Positions 29,896 to 40,950 of a stretch of 64,000 nucleotides of DNA are shown here, piece after piece. The DNA lies in the NCBI RefSeq assembly GCF_000069785.1, contig NC_010528.1, positions 2,852,001 through 2,916,000 of the forward strand, given 5' to 3'. Below the pieces are notes generated by a model, which did not search any database, was not told the DNA's origin, and was given only the letters and a program-made list of their open reading frames with translations. The DNA comes from Cupriavidus taiwanensis LMG 19424 (GTDB lineage Bacteria; Pseudomonadota; Gammaproteobacteria; Burkholderiales; Burkholderiaceae). Every line of letters starts with the position of its first letter. Positions within the stretch are counted from its first letter, which is position 1. The translations under genes and the position numbers were made by a program.

Positions 29896-31089
29896 TCAGT
29901 CTGCCTGCTTGCGCAGGAAGGCCGGGATGTCGTACGTATCCACACCCTTTTCCTGCAGCGCCGCCACGTGGGCCGAAGCCGACTCACGCGAGCTGCGCCA
30001 CACCGCCGGCGTATCCAGGTTGCTGTAGTCCGGCGAGCTGTGCTGCGCGGCGGTGGCGGCCATGTTGGCCATCATCTGCACGGGCATGTTGTCGGTACCG
30101 GTCTTCAGCAGCGTCATCGGCTGCTGCTTCTTGGCCGAGCGGCCCAGGCCGGTCGCGACCACGGTCACGCGCAGCGCATCGCTCATCGAGTCGTCGTACA
30201 CCGTACCGAAGATCACGGTCGCATCTTCCGCGGCGTAGCTGCGGATGGTGTTCATGACTTCCTTGGTTTCCGACAGCTTCAGCGAGCGGCTGGCGGTGAT
30301 GTTGACCAGCACGCCGCGCGCGCCGGACAGGTCCACGCCTTCCAGCAGCGGGCTGGCCACGGCCTGCTCGGCCGCCAGGCGGGCGCGGTCCACGCCCGAC
30401 ACGGTAGCCGTCCCCATCATGGCCTTGCCCTGCTCGCCCATCACCGTCTTGACGTCTTCGAAGTCGACGTTCACCAGGCCGTCAACGTTGATGATCTCGG
30501 CAATGCCGGCCACCGCGTTGTGCAGCACGTCGTCGGCGCACTGGAAGCACTTGTCCATCTCAGCGTCGTCGCCCATCACTTCGAACAGCTTCTCGTTGAG
30601 CACCACGATCAGCGAGTCGACGCTCGATTCCAGCTCGCTGGAACCGTGCTCGGCCACCTTGGCGCGGCGTGCGCCTTCGAAGTCGAACGGCTTGCTGACC
30701 ACGCCCACGGTCAGGATGCCCATCTCCTTGGCCACCTGCGCGACGATCGGCGCGGCGCCCGTGCCGGTGCCGCCGCCCATGCCGGCAGTGATGAAGACCA
30801 TGTGCGCGCCGCGCAAGGCGTCGGCGATCTGATCGCGCGCCGATTCGGCGCAGTTGCGGCCCACTTCCGGCTTGGCGCCGGCGCCCAGGCCCGTGTTGCC
30901 AAGCTGCAGCACGCGCGAAGCGGTCGAACGCTTGAGCGCCTGCGCGTCGGTGTTCATGCAGATGAATTCGACGCCTTGCACGCCGCGGCTGATCATGTGC
31001 TGCACAGCGTTGCCGCCCGCGCCGCCCACGCCGACCACCTTGATGATGGTGCCGTCCTGCACTTCCGTTTCGATCATGTCAAAGTCCAT
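29896..31089 (-). CDS. ftsZ: Cell division protein FtsZ
   Basis: Tubulin-like GTPase that forms the Z ring. 397 residues from the ATG at 31089. The tubulin signature GGGTGTG is at 105-111 and GVGGAGGNA near 20-28. The C-terminal peptide YDIPAFLRKQ, which binds FtsA and ZapD, is intact. The ATG is chosen over a GTG one codon earlier because GGAGG sits five bases before it. A 179-base leader separates it from ftsA, unlike the overlapping genes upstream. Confidence 0.98.
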   Translation of the reverse strand: MDFDMIETEVQDGTIIKVVGVGGAGGNAVQHMISRGVQGVEFICMNTDAQALKRSTASRVLQLGNTGLGAGAKPEVGRNCAESARDQIADALRGAHMVFITAGMGGGTGTGAAPIVAQVAKEMGILTVGVVSKPFDFEGARRAKVAEHGSSELESSVDSLIVVLNEKLFEVMGDDAEMDKCFQCADDVLHNAVAGIAEIINVDGLVNVDFEDVKTVMGEQGKAMMGTATVSGVDRARLAAEQAVASPLLEGVDLSGARGVLVNITASRSLKLSETKEVMNTIRSYAAEDATVIFGTVYDDSMSDALRVTVVATGLGRSAKKQQPMTLLKTGTDNMPVQMMANMAATAAQHSSPDYSNLDTPAVWRSSRESASAHVAALQEKGVDTYDIPAFLRKQAD

Positions 31090-31268
31090 CACTGCCTCCG
31101 AGAAAAATCAGTCCCCAGACGATGCGGCCTCCCCGCCGCAACCCCTGGTTTCTGAACAAGAAACCAAAAAAAGAAAACCTGAAAACCGTTACCTGGCGCG
31201 TAAGCCTGTCCGGTAGACCATCCTGCCCGCGCACCGTTGCATCGCCGGCGCATCCATCCGCGCGCGGC
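31090..31268 (-). promoter_or_regulatory. ftsZ leader with ribosome-binding site and hairpin
   Basis: The longest gap inside the dcw cluster. GGAGG (minus, 31095-31099) precedes the ftsZ ATG. GGTTTC (31147-31152) and GAAACC (31160-31165) form a hairpin beside a seven-base homopolymer run. An internal ftsZ promoter is plausible, but I could not define its hexamers. Confidence 0.4.
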
Positions 31269-32501
31269 TCAGAAATTGCCGACGAACCATTCCTTCATGC
31301 GGGTCCACACCTGCTTGACCGACCCGCTCTGCACCGCCACCTTGCGCCCGCGCATGCGTTGCACGCGGCCTTCCAGCAGCAGGCCCATCACCGTCGCGTA
31401 GCGCGGGCTCTTCACCACCTCGTGCAGGTTGCCGCGATACTCGGGCACGCCGACGCGCACGGGCTTCAGGAAGATGTCCTCGCCCAGCTCGACCATGCCC
31501 GGCATCATCGCGGTCCCACCGGTGATGACCACGCCCGACGACAACAGTTCTTCATAGCCCGACTCGCGCACCACCTGGTGCACCAGCGAGTACAGCTCTT
31601 CGATGCGCGGCTCGATCACCGCGGCCAGCGCCTGGCGGCTGAGCGTGCGCGTGCCGCGGTCGCCCACGCCCGGCACCTCGATCATGTCTTCCGGATCGGC
31701 GATCGCCTGCTTGGCGATGCCGTACTGGATCTTGATGTCCTCGGCGTCCGGCGTCGGCGTGCGCAGCGCCATCGCGATATCGTTGGTGATCTGGTCGCCG
31801 GCGATGGGGATCACGGCCGTATGGCGGATCGCGCCTTCGCTGAAGATGGCGATGTCGGTGGTGCCGCCGCCGATGTCGACCAGCACCACGCCCAGTTCCT
31901 TCTCGTCCTCGGTCAGGACCGCCAGGCTCGACGCCAGCGGCTGCAGGATCAGGTCGTGCACTTCCAGGCCGCAGCGGCGCACGCACTTGACGATGTTCTG
32001 CGCGGCGCTGACCGCGCCGGTGACGATATGCACCTTCACTTCCAGGCGGATGCCGCTCATGCCGATGGGCTCGCGCACGTCTTCCTGGCCGTCGATGATG
32101 AATTCCTGCGTCAGGATGTGCAGGATCTGCTGGTCGGTCGGGATATTGACCGCCTTGGCGGTCTCGATCACGCGCGCCACGTCGGTCTGCGTAACCTCCT
32201 TGTCCTTGATGGCCACCATGCCGCTGGAATTGAAGCTGCGGATATGGCTGCCGGCAATGCCGGTGAAGACCTCCGAAATCTTGCAGTCGGCCATCAGCTC
32301 GGCCTCTTCCAGCGCCTTCTGGATCGACTGCACGGTGGCCTCGATGTTGACCACGACCCCTTTCTTCAGACCCTTGGACTCAGACTGGCCCATCCCGATC
32401 ACCTCGTAGCTGCCGTCGGGGCGCAGTTCCGCCACCACGGCCGCCACCTTCGAGGTGCCGATATCGAGACCGACCAACAGGTCCTTGTATTCCTTGCTCA
32501 T
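31269..32501 (-). CDS. ftsA: Cell division protein FtsA
   Basis: Actin-like protein that tethers FtsZ to the membrane. 410 residues. LLVGLDIGTSKVAAVV is phosphate-1, VVLVDIGGGTTDIAIF phosphate-2 and VVITGGTAMMPGM the adenosine motif. The last residues WTRMKEWFVGNF form the amphipathic membrane-targeting helix. The start MSKEYKDLLV overlaps the ftsQ stop by ATGA. The reading frame continues upstream within ftsQ in a different register and is a shadow. Confidence 0.97.
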   Translation of the reverse strand: MSKEYKDLLVGLDIGTSKVAAVVAELRPDGSYEVIGMGQSESKGLKKGVVVNIEATVQSIQKALEEAELMADCKISEVFTGIAGSHIRSFNSSGMVAIKDKEVTQTDVARVIETAKAVNIPTDQQILHILTQEFIIDGQEDVREPIGMSGIRLEVKVHIVTGAVSAAQNIVKCVRRCGLEVHDLILQPLASSLAVLTEDEKELGVVLVDIGGGTTDIAIFSEGAIRHTAVIPIAGDQITNDIAMALRTPTPDAEDIKIQYGIAKQAIADPEDMIEVPGVGDRGTRTLSRQALAAVIEPRIEELYSLVHQVVRESGYEELLSSGVVITGGTAMMPGMVELGEDIFLKPVRVGVPEYRGNLHEVVKSPRYATVMGLLLEGRVQRMRGRKVAVQSGSVKQVWTRMKEWFVGNF

Positions 32502-33436
32502 CGGGTTTTCTCCGCGTTCTTGCTCTTCAGTCGCGTCGGATTGTTGTTGGATGTACCTGAAACCGTTGCGGCCGCCCCCGGCCTGGCGGCACTCGTTGCC
32601 GCGCTCGCCGCCTTGGCCTTGGCCGCTTTTTCGGCCTTCTCGGCCCGCACCGCCGCCGCGATCTGCGCCTCGGTCAGGAAGCGCGCGTTGGCGGCGCGGA
32701 TGGCGAAGCCGTTGGGATAGCGCAGGTCGGCATATTCGATCTGGCTGCCCCATTGCTGCGTGACCTGCGGCCAGGCCGCGACGAAGCGGCGCACGCGCTG
32801 GTCCATCGCGGTGCGGTCCTCGTCGTTCTGCTCGCGGCCCAGCTCGACCTCCATGCCGTTGGACAGGCGCGCGCGCCAGGCGTAGCGGCCGGACAGCGCC
32901 ACCGCCAGCGGCTCGGCCTTGAGCGGCTTGAACCACTGGCGCATGACCTCGAGCTTTTCGATCACATCGCCTTCGCTGTCCGGCGGGCCGTCCAGCGCCA
33001 GCAGCTGCGCGTCCTCTTCCGCCTCGGCGGTGTTGGCGACGAAGATCTCGCCATAGGTATTGATCAGCCGGCCGCTGTCGGGCGCGCCCCAGGTGCCCAG
33101 CGCCTCGTGCTCCTCGACCTCGACCGCCAGGCCGTTGGGCCATTCGCGCCGCACGCTGGCGCGCCGCACCCACGGCACCGATTCGAAGGCCTGGCGCGCC
33201 GCGTTCAGGTCCAGCGTGAAAAAGTTGCCGCTCAGCTTGCCCAGCGCGCTGGCGCGCACGCTCGGCGCGTTCACGTGGCGCAGGGCGCCCCCGTCCATCG
33301 GGCCGATCTCCACGTGCGTGATGGCAAACACCGGCCGCTGCGCCAGCCACAGCAGGCCCGCCGCGAGCGCCATCAGCGCCACCACCGCATACAGCGTGGA
33401 GGCGATCAGGTTGAGCAGGCGTGCGTTATGCCACAT
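32498..33436 (-). CDS. ftsQ: Cell division protein FtsQ
   Basis: Bitopic divisome protein linking early and late components through FtsB and FtsL. 312 residues: a short cytoplasmic N-terminus, a membrane helix at about 12-33, a POTRA domain (THVEIGPMDGGALRHVN...), then the beta domain ending near YPNGFAIR. From about residue 262 there is a 50-residue Ala/Lys-rich tail (EKAEKAAKAKAASAA, then a Ser/Asn/Pro end). E. coli FtsQ is 276 residues, so the tail is an extension. It ends with ATGA over ftsA. Confidence 0.95.
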   Translation of the reverse strand: MWHNARLLNLIASTLYAVVALMALAAGLLWLAQRPVFAITHVEIGPMDGGALRHVNAPSVRASALGKLSGNFFTLDLNAARQAFESVPWVRRASVRREWPNGLAVEVEEHEALGTWGAPDSGRLINTYGEIFVANTAEAEEDAQLLALDGPPDSEGDVIEKLEVMRQWFKPLKAEPLAVALSGRYAWRARLSNGMEVELGREQNDEDRTAMDQRVRRFVAAWPQVTQQWGSQIEYADLRYPNGFAIRAANARFLTEAQIAAAVRAEKAEKAAKAKAASAATSAARPGAAATVSGTSNNNPTRLKSKNAEKTR

Positions 33437-33460
33437 GGTCCGGTGCGGTCTCGGGTGAAG

Positions 33461-34444
33461 TTATTCGGGTTTCCAATGCTCGTTGGGATGCAGGTCCAGC
33501 GTGGCGGCGGCCAGTACCTGCAGCACGAAGTCCTCGTAGCTGATGCCGACCGCGCGCGCCGCCATCGGCACCAGCGAATGGCCGGTCATGCCGGGCGAGG
33601 TATTCATCTCGAGCAGGAAAGGCGTGCCGTCGGCGCGCAGCATCACATCGGCTCGCGCCCAGCCGCGGCAGCCCAGCACGCGGTAGGCCTGCACCGCCAG
33701 CGCCTGCACCTGCCGTTCGACTTCGGCATCCAGGCCCGACGGACACAAGTACTGGGTATCGTCAGTAAAGTACTTATTTTGATAGTCGTAGTTGGCCTCG
33801 GGCGCGACGATGCGGATCACCGGCAGCGCTTCGGCGGTGTCGCCCTCGCCCACCACCGGGCAGGTCAACTCGGCGCCGTCGACAAAGGTCTCGGCGATGA
33901 CGTCGTTGTCCAGCGCTGCGGCCTTGTCGAAGGCGGCGCGCATCTGGTCGGCGGCGGTGACCTTGGTCAGGCCGATCGACGAGCCCTCGCGCGCCGGCTT
34001 GACGATCAGCGGCAGGCCCAGGTCCGCCACCACGGCATCAAAGTCGGTGTCTGCGTGCAGCATGGCGAAGCGCGGCGTGGCCAGGCCGTGCGTCATCCAC
34101 AGGCGCTTGGTGGCCTGCTTGTCCATGGCCAGCGCCGAGGCCAGCACGCCGCTGCCGGTGTACGGCACGCCCAGTTGCTCGAGCAGGCCCTGGATGGTGC
34201 CGTCTTCGCCGTAGCGGCCGTGCAGCGCGATGAAGACGCGGTCGAAACCGGCCGCCGCCAGTTCGGCCACGCCCTGCAGGCCGGGGTCGAAGCCGTGCGC
34301 GTCGACGCCGCGCGACTGCAGCGCGGCCAGCACGCCGTTGCCGGACATCAGCGAGATCTCGCGCTCGGCCGAGCGCCCGCCCAGCAGCACGCCGACCTTG
34401 CCCAGCGACCTGGGATCGATATTGGGATGGGCGACGAAGCTCAT
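33461..34444 (-). CDS. ddl: D-alanine--D-alanine ligase
   Basis: ATP-grasp enzyme making D-Ala-D-Ala for the peptidoglycan stem peptide. 327 residues. [16 protein letters not shown] is the N-terminal signature, [12 protein letters not shown] at 75-86 marks the substrate site, and [13 protein letters not shown] holds magnesium ligands. Its ATG overlaps the murC stop (ATGA). The DdlB location between murC and ftsQ is conserved. The first 16 residues are slightly longer than in E. coli DdlB. Confidence 0.96.
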   Translation of the reverse strand: MSFVAHPNIDPRSLGKVGVLLGGRSAEREISLMSGNGVLAALQSRGVDAHGFDPGLQGVAELAAAGFDRVFIALHGRYGEDGTIQGLLEQLGVPYTGSGVLASALAMDKQATKRLWMTHGLATPRFAMLHADTDFDAVVADLGLPLIVKPAREGSSIGLTKVTAADQMRAAFDKAAALDNDVIAETFVDGAELTCPVVGEGDTAEALPVIRIVAPEANYDYQNKYFTDDTQYLCPSGLDAEVERQVQALAVQAYRVLGCRGWARADVMLRADGTPFLLEMNTSPGMTGHSLVPMAARAVGISYEDFVLQVLAAATLDLHPNEHWKPE

Positions 34445-35865
34445 GCCTGGCTCCCTTGCAGCGCTTGCTGGTGCGACACCAGTTGCCCCGGCACGCCGCC
34501 GATCGAACCCGCGCCCATGGTCACGACCACATCGCCGGGCCGTACGGCATTCAGGATGGCCTGCGGCATTTCTTCCATCTGCTCCACGAAAACAGGTTCG
34601 ACCTTGCCGGCCACGCGCAGCGCGCGGGTCAGCGCACGGCCGTCGGCGGCCACGATCGGCGCCTCGCCGGCGGCATAGACCTCGGACAGCAGCAGGGCGT
34701 CGACCGTGCCCAGCACCTTGACGAAGTCTTCAAAGCAATCCCGCGTGCGGGTGAAACGGTGCGGCTGGAACGCCAGCACCAGGCGGCGTTCGGGGAACGC
34801 CCCGCGCGCCGCGGCCAGCGTCGCGGCCATTTCCACCGGGTGATGGCCGTAGTCGTCCACCAGCGTGAAGGTGCCGGCGCCGTCGGGCGTAGCCACCTCG
34901 CCGTAGCGCTGGAAGCGGCGGCCAACGCCGTGGAACTCGCGCAGCGCCTTGACGATGGCGGCATCGGGCACTTCCAGCTCGGTCGCGATGGCGATCGCCG
35001 CCAGTGCGTTCTGCACGTTGTGCAGGCCGGGCAGGTTCAGCACGATCTCCAGCGGCGGCTCGGTATGGCCGTTGAGCTGGCGCAGCACGGTAAAGTGCAT
35101 CTGGCCGTCGACCGCGCGCGCATCCACGGCGCGGATCTGCGCGTCTTCGGCAAAGCCGTAGCGCACCACCGGCTTGGACACGAACGGCAGGATCTCGCGC
35201 ACGTTCGGGTCGTCCACGCACAGCACCGCGATCCCGTAGAACGGCAGCCGCTGGGTGAATTCGATGAACGCCTGCTTGAGCCGGGCGAAGTCGTGCCCGT
35301 AGGTGTCCATGTGGTCGGCATCGATATTGGTGATGACCTCGATGACCGGGAACAGGTTCAGGAACGAGGCATCCGACTCGTCGGCCTCGGCCACGATGAA
35401 ATCGCCGGTGCCCAGGCGCGCGTTGGCGCCGGCCGAGTTCAGCCGGCCGCCGATGACGAAGGTCGGATCGAGGCCGCCTTCGGCCAGCACCGATGCCACC
35501 AGGCTGGTAGTGGTGGTCTTGCCGTGCGTGCCGGCGATGGCCACGCCCTGCTTCAGCCGCATCAGTTCGGCCAGCATCACCGCGCGCGGCACCACCGGGA
35601 TGCGCTGGCTGCGCGCGGCCAGTACTTCGGGGTTGTCGCCGCTGACGGCGGTCGACACCACCACCGCGTTGGCGCCGCTCACGTTGGCGGCGTCATGGCC
35701 GTGCATGACGGTGGCGCCCAGCGACGCCAGGCGCCGCGTGGCGGCGTTGTTGCCCACGTCCGAGCCCGAGACCTTGTATCCCAGGTTCAGCAGGACCTCG
35801 GCGATGCCGCTCATGCCGGCGCCGCCGATGCCCACGAAGTGGATGTTCTTGACGATATGCTTCAT
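34441..35865 (-). CDS. murC: UDP-N-acetylmuramate--L-alanine ligase
   Basis: Adds L-Ala to UDP-MurNAc, the first stem-peptide residue. 474 residues. [15 protein letters not shown] at 9-23 binds the UDP part and GTHGKTTT at 112-119 is the Mur-ligase P-loop. The central and C-terminal ligase domains are complete (DDYGHHPVE). It follows murG after 21 bases and overlaps ddl by four. Confidence 0.97.
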   Translation of the reverse strand: MKHIVKNIHFVGIGGAGMSGIAEVLLNLGYKVSGSDVGNNAATRRLASLGATVMHGHDAANVSGANAVVVSTAVSGDNPEVLAARSQRIPVVPRAVMLAELMRLKQGVAIAGTHGKTTTTSLVASVLAEGGLDPTFVIGGRLNSAGANARLGTGDFIVAEADESDASFLNLFPVIEVITNIDADHMDTYGHDFARLKQAFIEFTQRLPFYGIAVLCVDDPNVREILPFVSKPVVRYGFAEDAQIRAVDARAVDGQMHFTVLRQLNGHTEPPLEIVLNLPGLHNVQNALAAIAIATELEVPDAAIVKALREFHGVGRRFQRYGEVATPDGAGTFTLVDDYGHHPVEMAATLAAARGAFPERRLVLAFQPHRFTRTRDCFEDFVKVLGTVDALLLSEVYAAGEAPIVAADGRALTRALRVAGKVEPVFVEQMEEMPQAILNAVRPGDVVVTMGAGSIGGVPGQLVSHQQALQGSQA

Positions 35866-35886
35866 TGGATTGCTGCTTCGCTCACT

Positions 35887-36957
35887 TCAGTCCCTGGCCA
35901 GCTCGCTGCACACCTCAGCGACGCGCCGGGTTGCCTCAGGCTTGGCCAGTCCGCGCGCCAGGCGCGCCATGTCCTTCAGCTGCGGCCGGGTCAGGCTGGC
36001 GATGGTCTGCGCCAGGCCCTCGGCCGTCAGGTCGTTTTGCTGCACCAGCAGGGCCGCGCCCTGGCTGGACAAAAACTTTGCGTTGGTGGTCTGGTGATCA
36101 TCCACGGCGTGCGGGAACGGCACGAACAGCGCCGCCACGCCCGCCGCGGCCACTTCCGACACCGTCATCGCGCCGGCGCGGCAGATCACCAGGTCGGCGT
36201 CGGCATAGGCCCGCGCCATGTCGTCGATGAACGGCAGGGTCTGCGCCGGCACCCGCGCCGCCGCGTAGTTGGCGCGCAGCGTGTCGATCTGCCTGGCGCC
36301 GGCCTGGTGCGTCACCACCGGGCGCTCGCCCTCCGGCAACAGCGCGATGGCCTTTGGCACCACGTCATTCAGCGCCGCGGCGCCCAGGCTGCCGCCCACC
36401 ACCAGGATGCGCAGCGGGCCGGTGCGCTGGTCGTAGCGCGACTCGGGCGCATCCAGGTGCGCCAGTTCCTCGCGCACCGGGTTACCGGTCCATTCGCCGC
36501 CGGGCAGCGTGTCAGGGAATGCGCACAGCACGCGGTCGGCCACCTTGGCCAATACCTTGTTGGCCAGGCCGGCGATCGAATTCTGCTCGTGCAGCACCAG
36601 CGGCCGCCCCAGCAGCGAGGCCATCATGCCGGCCGGGAAGGTGATATAGCCGCCCATGCCCAGCACCACGCTCGGACGCACCCGCCGCAGCGCGGCGATG
36701 CTTTGCCAGAACGCGCGCAGCAGGTTCAGCGGCAGCAGGAACTTGGTCACCAGCCCCTTGCCGCGCAGCCCGCCGAACTGGATGAACTCCATCGGAATGT
36801 CGTGCTTCGGCACCAGCGTGGCTTCCATGCCGGTGCGGTTGCCCAGCCAGACGATGTTCCAGCCCTGCTCGCGCAACGCATGCGCGACCGCCAGCCCGGG
36901 GAATACATGTCCCCCGGTGCCGCCGGCCATCACGAGCAGGGTGCGCGGCTGGGTCAT
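35887..36957 (-). CDS. murG: Lipid II synthase MurG (UDP-GlcNAc transferase)
   Basis: Peripheral inner-membrane glycosyltransferase of the GT28 type, adding GlcNAc to lipid I. 356 residues. The N-terminal G loop [11 protein letters not shown] (GGTGGH at 12-17) and [21 protein letters not shown], then the C-terminal GGSLGA and [10 protein letters not shown] motifs are all present. The ATG at 36957 overlaps the ftsW stop by ATGA. The frame runs on upstream through ftsW as a shadow. Confidence 0.97.
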   Translation of the reverse strand: MTQPRTLLVMAGGTGGHVFPGLAVAHALREQGWNIVWLGNRTGMEATLVPKHDIPMEFIQFGGLRGKGLVTKFLLPLNLLRAFWQSIAALRRVRPSVVLGMGGYITFPAGMMASLLGRPLVLHEQNSIAGLANKVLAKVADRVLCAFPDTLPGGEWTGNPVREELAHLDAPESRYDQRTGPLRILVVGGSLGAAALNDVVPKAIALLPEGERPVVTHQAGARQIDTLRANYAAARVPAQTLPFIDDMARAYADADLVICRAGAMTVSEVAAAGVAALFVPFPHAVDDHQTTNAKFLSSQGAALLVQQNDLTAEGLAQTIASLTRPQLKDMARLARGLAKPEATRRVAEVCSELARD

Positions 36958-38195
36958 ACCTTCCCTCCGCGCATCAATACCCGATTCTCGTAATCGATCC
37001 GCAGCAAGATGGCCAGCGCCACGCAATTCATCAGAATCCCCGAGCCGCCATAGCTGACCAGCGGCAGCGTCAGCCCCTTGGTCGGCAGCAGGCCCAGGTT
37101 CACGCCCATGTTGATAAAGGTCTGCCAGCCGATCCAGACGCCGATGCCCTTGGCCACCAGGCCGGCGAAAGTACGGTCCAGCTGCAGCGCGGTGCGGCCG
37201 ATATTGAAGGCGCGGCGCACCAGCCAGTAGAACAGCACGATCACCACCAGCACGCCGATAAAGCCGAATTCCTCGCCGATCACGGCGAGGATGAAGTCGG
37301 TATGCGCCTCGGGCAGGTAGTGCAGTTTTTCGATGCTGCCGCCCAGCCCGACCCCGGTCCATTCGCCGCGGCCGAAGGCAATCAGCGAGTGCGTCAGCTG
37401 GTAGGCTTTGCCCAGCGCGTTGCTTTCTTCCCATGGATTCAGGTAGGCGAAGATCCGCTCGCGCCGCCAGGGCGACGCGGTGATCAGCAGCGCGAACGCG
37501 CCCACTGCCACCCCCACCAGCCCGGCGAAGAGCTTGCCGTTGATGCCACCGAGGAACAGGATGCCCATCGCCACCGCGGCAATCACCAGGAACGCGCCCA
37601 TGTCGGGCTCCAGCAGCAGCAGCATGCCCACCACCACCACCGCCACGCCCATCGGCAGGAAGCCCTTGGACACGGTCTGCATCCATTCCTGCTTGCGCAC
37701 CGTGTAGTTGGCGGCGTACAGCACCACCGCCAGCTTCATCAGCTCGGACGGCTGGAAATTCATCACGCCCAGCGGAATCCAGCGGCGCGCGCCGTTGACG
37801 CCCTTGCCCACGAACGGCACCAGCACGATCACCAGCAGGATCAGCGCGACGATAAAGAGCTTGGGCGCATAGCGGTCCCAGACCTTGACCGGCACCTGGA
37901 ACGCCGCCAGCCCGACCGACAGCCCGATCCCCAGCGCGAACGCATGGCGCAGCAGGAAGTGGCTTTCGCGATAGTTGGCGTAGCGCGGCGAGTCCGGCAG
38001 CGCGATCGACGCCGAGTAGACCATTACCAGGCCGAGCGCGAGCAGCACGATCGAGACCCACAGCATGGGCTGGTCGTACTCCATCATGCGCGAGCGGGTC
38101 GGCTTGACGCCCGACACCGCGTCGCGCAGGCCGCCCCAGGCATTGCCGATGGTGGCGCCGATAAAACCGCTGCGCTTGACCTGTGCGTCGCTCAT
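36954..38195 (-). CDS. ftsW: Lipid II-polymerising glycosyltransferase FtsW (SEDS)
   Basis: Septal peptidoglycan polymerase working with FtsI. 413 residues with about ten helices. The SEDS signature is seen in GEEFGFIG and in the C-terminal [14 protein letters not shown] 45-residue cytoplasmic N-terminus precedes the first helix. The start [10 protein letters not shown] at 38195 is preferred to an upstream in-frame ATG because it overlaps the murD stop as ATGA, like its neighbours. Confidence 0.95.
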   Translation of the reverse strand: MSDAQVKRSGFIGATIGNAWGGLRDAVSGVKPTRSRMMEYDQPMLWVSIVLLALGLVMVYSASIALPDSPRYANYRESHFLLRHAFALGIGLSVGLAAFQVPVKVWDRYAPKLFIVALILLVIVLVPFVGKGVNGARRWIPLGVMNFQPSELMKLAVVLYAANYTVRKQEWMQTVSKGFLPMGVAVVVVGMLLLLEPDMGAFLVIAAVAMGILFLGGINGKLFAGLVGVAVGAFALLITASPWRRERIFAYLNPWEESNALGKAYQLTHSLIAFGRGEWTGVGLGGSIEKLHYLPEAHTDFILAVIGEEFGFIGVLVVIVLFYWLVRRAFNIGRTALQLDRTFAGLVAKGIGVWIGWQTFINMGVNLGLLPTKGLTLPLVSYGGSGILMNCVALAILLRIDYENRVLMRGGKV

Positions 38196-39703
38196 GGCAG
38201 GATCCCCCGGGACAGGGCCAGTTCTTCCACCGCGCCGCGGAACACCTCGGCGCGATGCACGTAGTTGCGGAACATGTCGAGGCTGGCGCACGCCGGCGAC
38301 AGCAGCACCGCGTCACCGGCTTCGGCCAGCCCGGCGGCCTGCGTCACGGCCTCTTCCAGCGTGGCGGCGTCGACCAGCGTGGCGCCGCTGCCCTGCAGCG
38401 CATCGCGCAGCTCGGCCGCCGCGCGGCCGATCAGCACCACCGCGCGCGCGTACTGCGCCACCGGGGCGGCCAGCGGCGAGAAATCCTGCCCCTTGCCCTC
38501 GCCCCCGGCGATCAGCACCACGCGCTTGTCCAGGCCCGACAGCGCGGCCACGGTGGCGCCCACGTTGGTGCCCTTGCTGTCGTCGAAATACTCGACGTCG
38601 TCGATGGTGGCAACCCACTCCACCCGGTGCGGTTCGCCGCGGTACTCGCGCAGGCCATGCAGCAGCGCGTTCATCGGCAGGTCGATGGCACGGCACAGCG
38701 CCAGCGCCGCCATGGCGTTGGTGGCGTTGTGCATGCCGCGGATATGCAGCGCGTCCGCCGGCATCAGGCGCTTGTGGCGCACCGGCACCGCTTCCTGGAC
38801 CGCCTCGGCGGCCTTGCGGCCGCGCGGCTTGCCCTCCCCTTCCGCGTCGGGATCGGGCTCGGCCAGCACCAGCCACGGCATGCCGCCTTCGCGCAGGATG
38901 CCGAAGCTGCCCGGGACTTCGGGCAGGTCGATGCCGAAGGTCACCGGGGTCGACCCGGGGCGAGCCATGTCCAGCGTCAGGCGGTCGTTGCGGTTCAGCA
39001 CCTGCACGCACGCGTGGCCGGCGGGGCCGAAGATGCGCGCCTTGGACGCGGCATAGGCTTCCATCGAGCCGTGCCAGTCGAGGTGGTCCTGCGTCACGTT
39101 GAGCACCGTGGCGGCATGCGGCGCCAGCGTGTGCGTGGTTTCCAGCTGGAAGCTCGACAGCTCCAGCACCCAGACCTCCGGCAGCGAGGCCGAGGCAATG
39201 CAGGCCGACAGCTTGTCCAGCGCCGACGGGCTGATATTGCCCGCCACCGCCACGCTCTTGCCGGCGCGCTCAACCAGGCGGCCGGTCAGCGCGGTGGTGG
39301 TGGTCTTGCCGTTGGTGCCGGTGATAGCCAGCAGCTTCGGCGCATAGCCGGACTCGGCTTCCAGGTGGCGCAGCGCGCGCACGAACAGCTCGATCTCGCC
39401 CCACACCGGGATGCCGCGCGCCTGCGCCGCGGCCAGCAGCGCGCCGGTGGCGGCCTCCAGCGGCGACAGGCCGGGGCTGATCGCGACCAGACCGATGCCG
39501 TCGAGCAGGCCTTCGGCGAACGGGCCGCCGACGAATTCGGCCGAAGTCAGCTCGGCCTGCAGGAACACAAGGTTGGCGGGCGCCTCGCGCGTGTCGGCCA
39601 CGCGCACCGCGCAGCCGTTCAGGCCACACCAGCGCGCCATGGCCAGCCCCGACTCGCCGAGGCCCAGTACCAGCACATGAGGTTTTTGCAGCTCGCCAAA
39701 CAC
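38192..39703 (-). CDS. murD: UDP-N-acetylmuramoylalanine--D-glutamate ligase
   Basis: Adds D-Glu to UDP-MurNAc-L-Ala. From the GTG at 39703 it has 503 residues. [16 protein letters not shown] at 10-25 is the UDP-binding start and GTNGKTTT at 129-136 the P-loop. GTG is chosen because an AGGA site lies eight bases before it and [13 protein letters not shown] then matches the family N-terminus. An ATG 16 codons upstream (39751) lacks a ribosome-binding site. The Glu/Asp/Gly-rich segment around [14 protein letters not shown] looks like an inserted loop. Confidence 0.93.
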   Translation of the reverse strand: MFGELQKPHVLVLGLGESGLAMARWCGLNGCAVRVADTREAPANLVFLQAELTSAEFVGGPFAEGLLDGIGLVAISPGLSPLEAATGALLAAAQARGIPVWGEIELFVRALRHLEAESGYAPKLLAITGTNGKTTTTALTGRLVERAGKSVAVAGNISPSALDKLSACIASASLPEVWVLELSSFQLETTHTLAPHAATVLNVTQDHLDWHGSMEAYAASKARIFGPAGHACVQVLNRNDRLTLDMARPGSTPVTFGIDLPEVPGSFGILREGGMPWLVLAEPDPDAEGEGKPRGRKAAEAVQEAVPVRHKRLMPADALHIRGMHNATNAMAALALCRAIDLPMNALLHGLREYRGEPHRVEWVATIDDVEYFDDSKGTNVGATVAALSGLDKRVVLIAGGEGKGQDFSPLAAPVAQYARAVVLIGRAAAELRDALQGSGATLVDAATLEEAVTQAAGLAEAGDAVLLSPACASLDMFRNYVHRAEVFRGAVEELALSRGILP

Positions 39704-39767
39704 TTCGATTTCCTGCCCTTGGTTTCCTGTAACGATAAAGCCGCGCCTCATCGGCGCAGCGTCTTTC

Positions 39768-40937
39768 TTAACGCAGCTTCAGCGTCGACAACCCGATCAG
39801 CACCAGCAGCATGGTGATGATCCAGAAGCGCACCGTGACCTGCGTTTCCTTCCAGCCGCCCAGCTCGAAATGGTGATGCAGCGGCGCCATGCGGAACAGC
39901 CGCCTGCCTTCGCCATAGCGGCGCTTGGTGATCTTGAACCACGTGACCTGCGCCATCACCGACAGCGTTTCCACCACGAAGATGCCGCCCATCACGAACA
40001 GCACGATTTCCTGCCGCACGATCACCGCCACCGTGCCCAGCGCGCCGCCCAGCGCCAGCGCGCCCACGTCGCCCATGAACACCTGCGCCGGGTGCGCGTT
40101 GAACCAGAGGAAGGCCAGCCCTGCCCCGCCCAGCGCCGAGCAGAAGATCAGCAGCTCGCCCGCGCCCGGGATATGCGGGAACAGCAGGTACTTGCTGTAG
40201 ACCGCGTTGCCCATCACATAGGCAAACACGCCCAGGCCGCCGCCGACCAGCACCACCGGCATGATCACCAGGCCGTCCAGGCCGTCGGTCAGGTTGACCG
40301 CGTTGCTCGAGCCCACGATCACCAGGTAAGTCAGGACGATGAAGCCGGCCACGCCCAGCGGGTAGCTGATCTCCTTGAAGAAAGGCACGATCAGGTTGGA
40401 CTTGTACGGCATGTCCAGCGACAGCCCGCCCTCGACCCAGTTCAGGAACAGCTCCCAGACCCGCACGTTGCTGCTCTCGGACACCGAGAACGCCAGGTAG
40501 ACCGCGGCCACCAGGCCGATCAGCGTCTGCCAGAAAAACTTCTCGCGGCTCGACATGCCGCGCGGGTCGCGATACACCACCTTGCGGTAGTCGTCGACCC
40601 AGCCGATCGCGCCATAGCCGAACGTGACCAGCATCACCACCCAGATAAAGCGGTTGCCCCAGTCGCACCACAGCAGCGTCGACACGGCGATCGACACCAG
40701 CACCAGCACGCCGCCCATGGTCGGCGTGCCGGACTTGACCAGGTGCGTCTGCGGGCCGATGGTGCGCACCGCCTGGCCGACCTTCAGCTCGGTCAGCTTG
40801 CGGATCACCCACGGCCCGAACGCCAGGCCGATCACCAGCGCGGTGACGTTGGCCATCACCGCGCGGAAAGTCAGGTAGTTGACGACCCGGAGGAAGCTGT
40901 AGTCGTTTTGCAGCCACTGGGCCAGAGCCAATAACAT
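39768..40937 (-). CDS. mraY: Phospho-MurNAc-pentapeptide transferase
   Basis: Integral membrane enzyme forming lipid I from UDP-MurNAc-pentapeptide and undecaprenyl phosphate. 389 residues and about ten helices. The conserved cytoplasmic motifs are [27 protein letters not shown], the NLTDGLDGL aspartate motif and [15 protein letters not shown]. The length is slightly above E. coli MraY (360) because of a longer periplasmic loop around [12 protein letters not shown]. It follows murF after 13 bases. Confidence 0.97.
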
Positions 40938-40950
40938 CGTGTAGTCTTAT

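Noticed and set aside
28846..31155. A 769-codon plus-strand open frame over the peroxiredoxin and ftsZ
   Set aside because: Antisense shadow of two well-supported genes; no family features.
31269..33350. A single long frame suggesting an FtsQ-FtsA fusion
   Set aside because: The upstream half is an off-frame reading of ftsQ; ftsA has its own ATG overlapping the ftsQ stop.
35887..38316. A single long frame suggesting an FtsW-MurG fusion
   Set aside because: The N-terminal part is ftsW in the wrong frame; MurG begins at 36957 with the family N-terminus.
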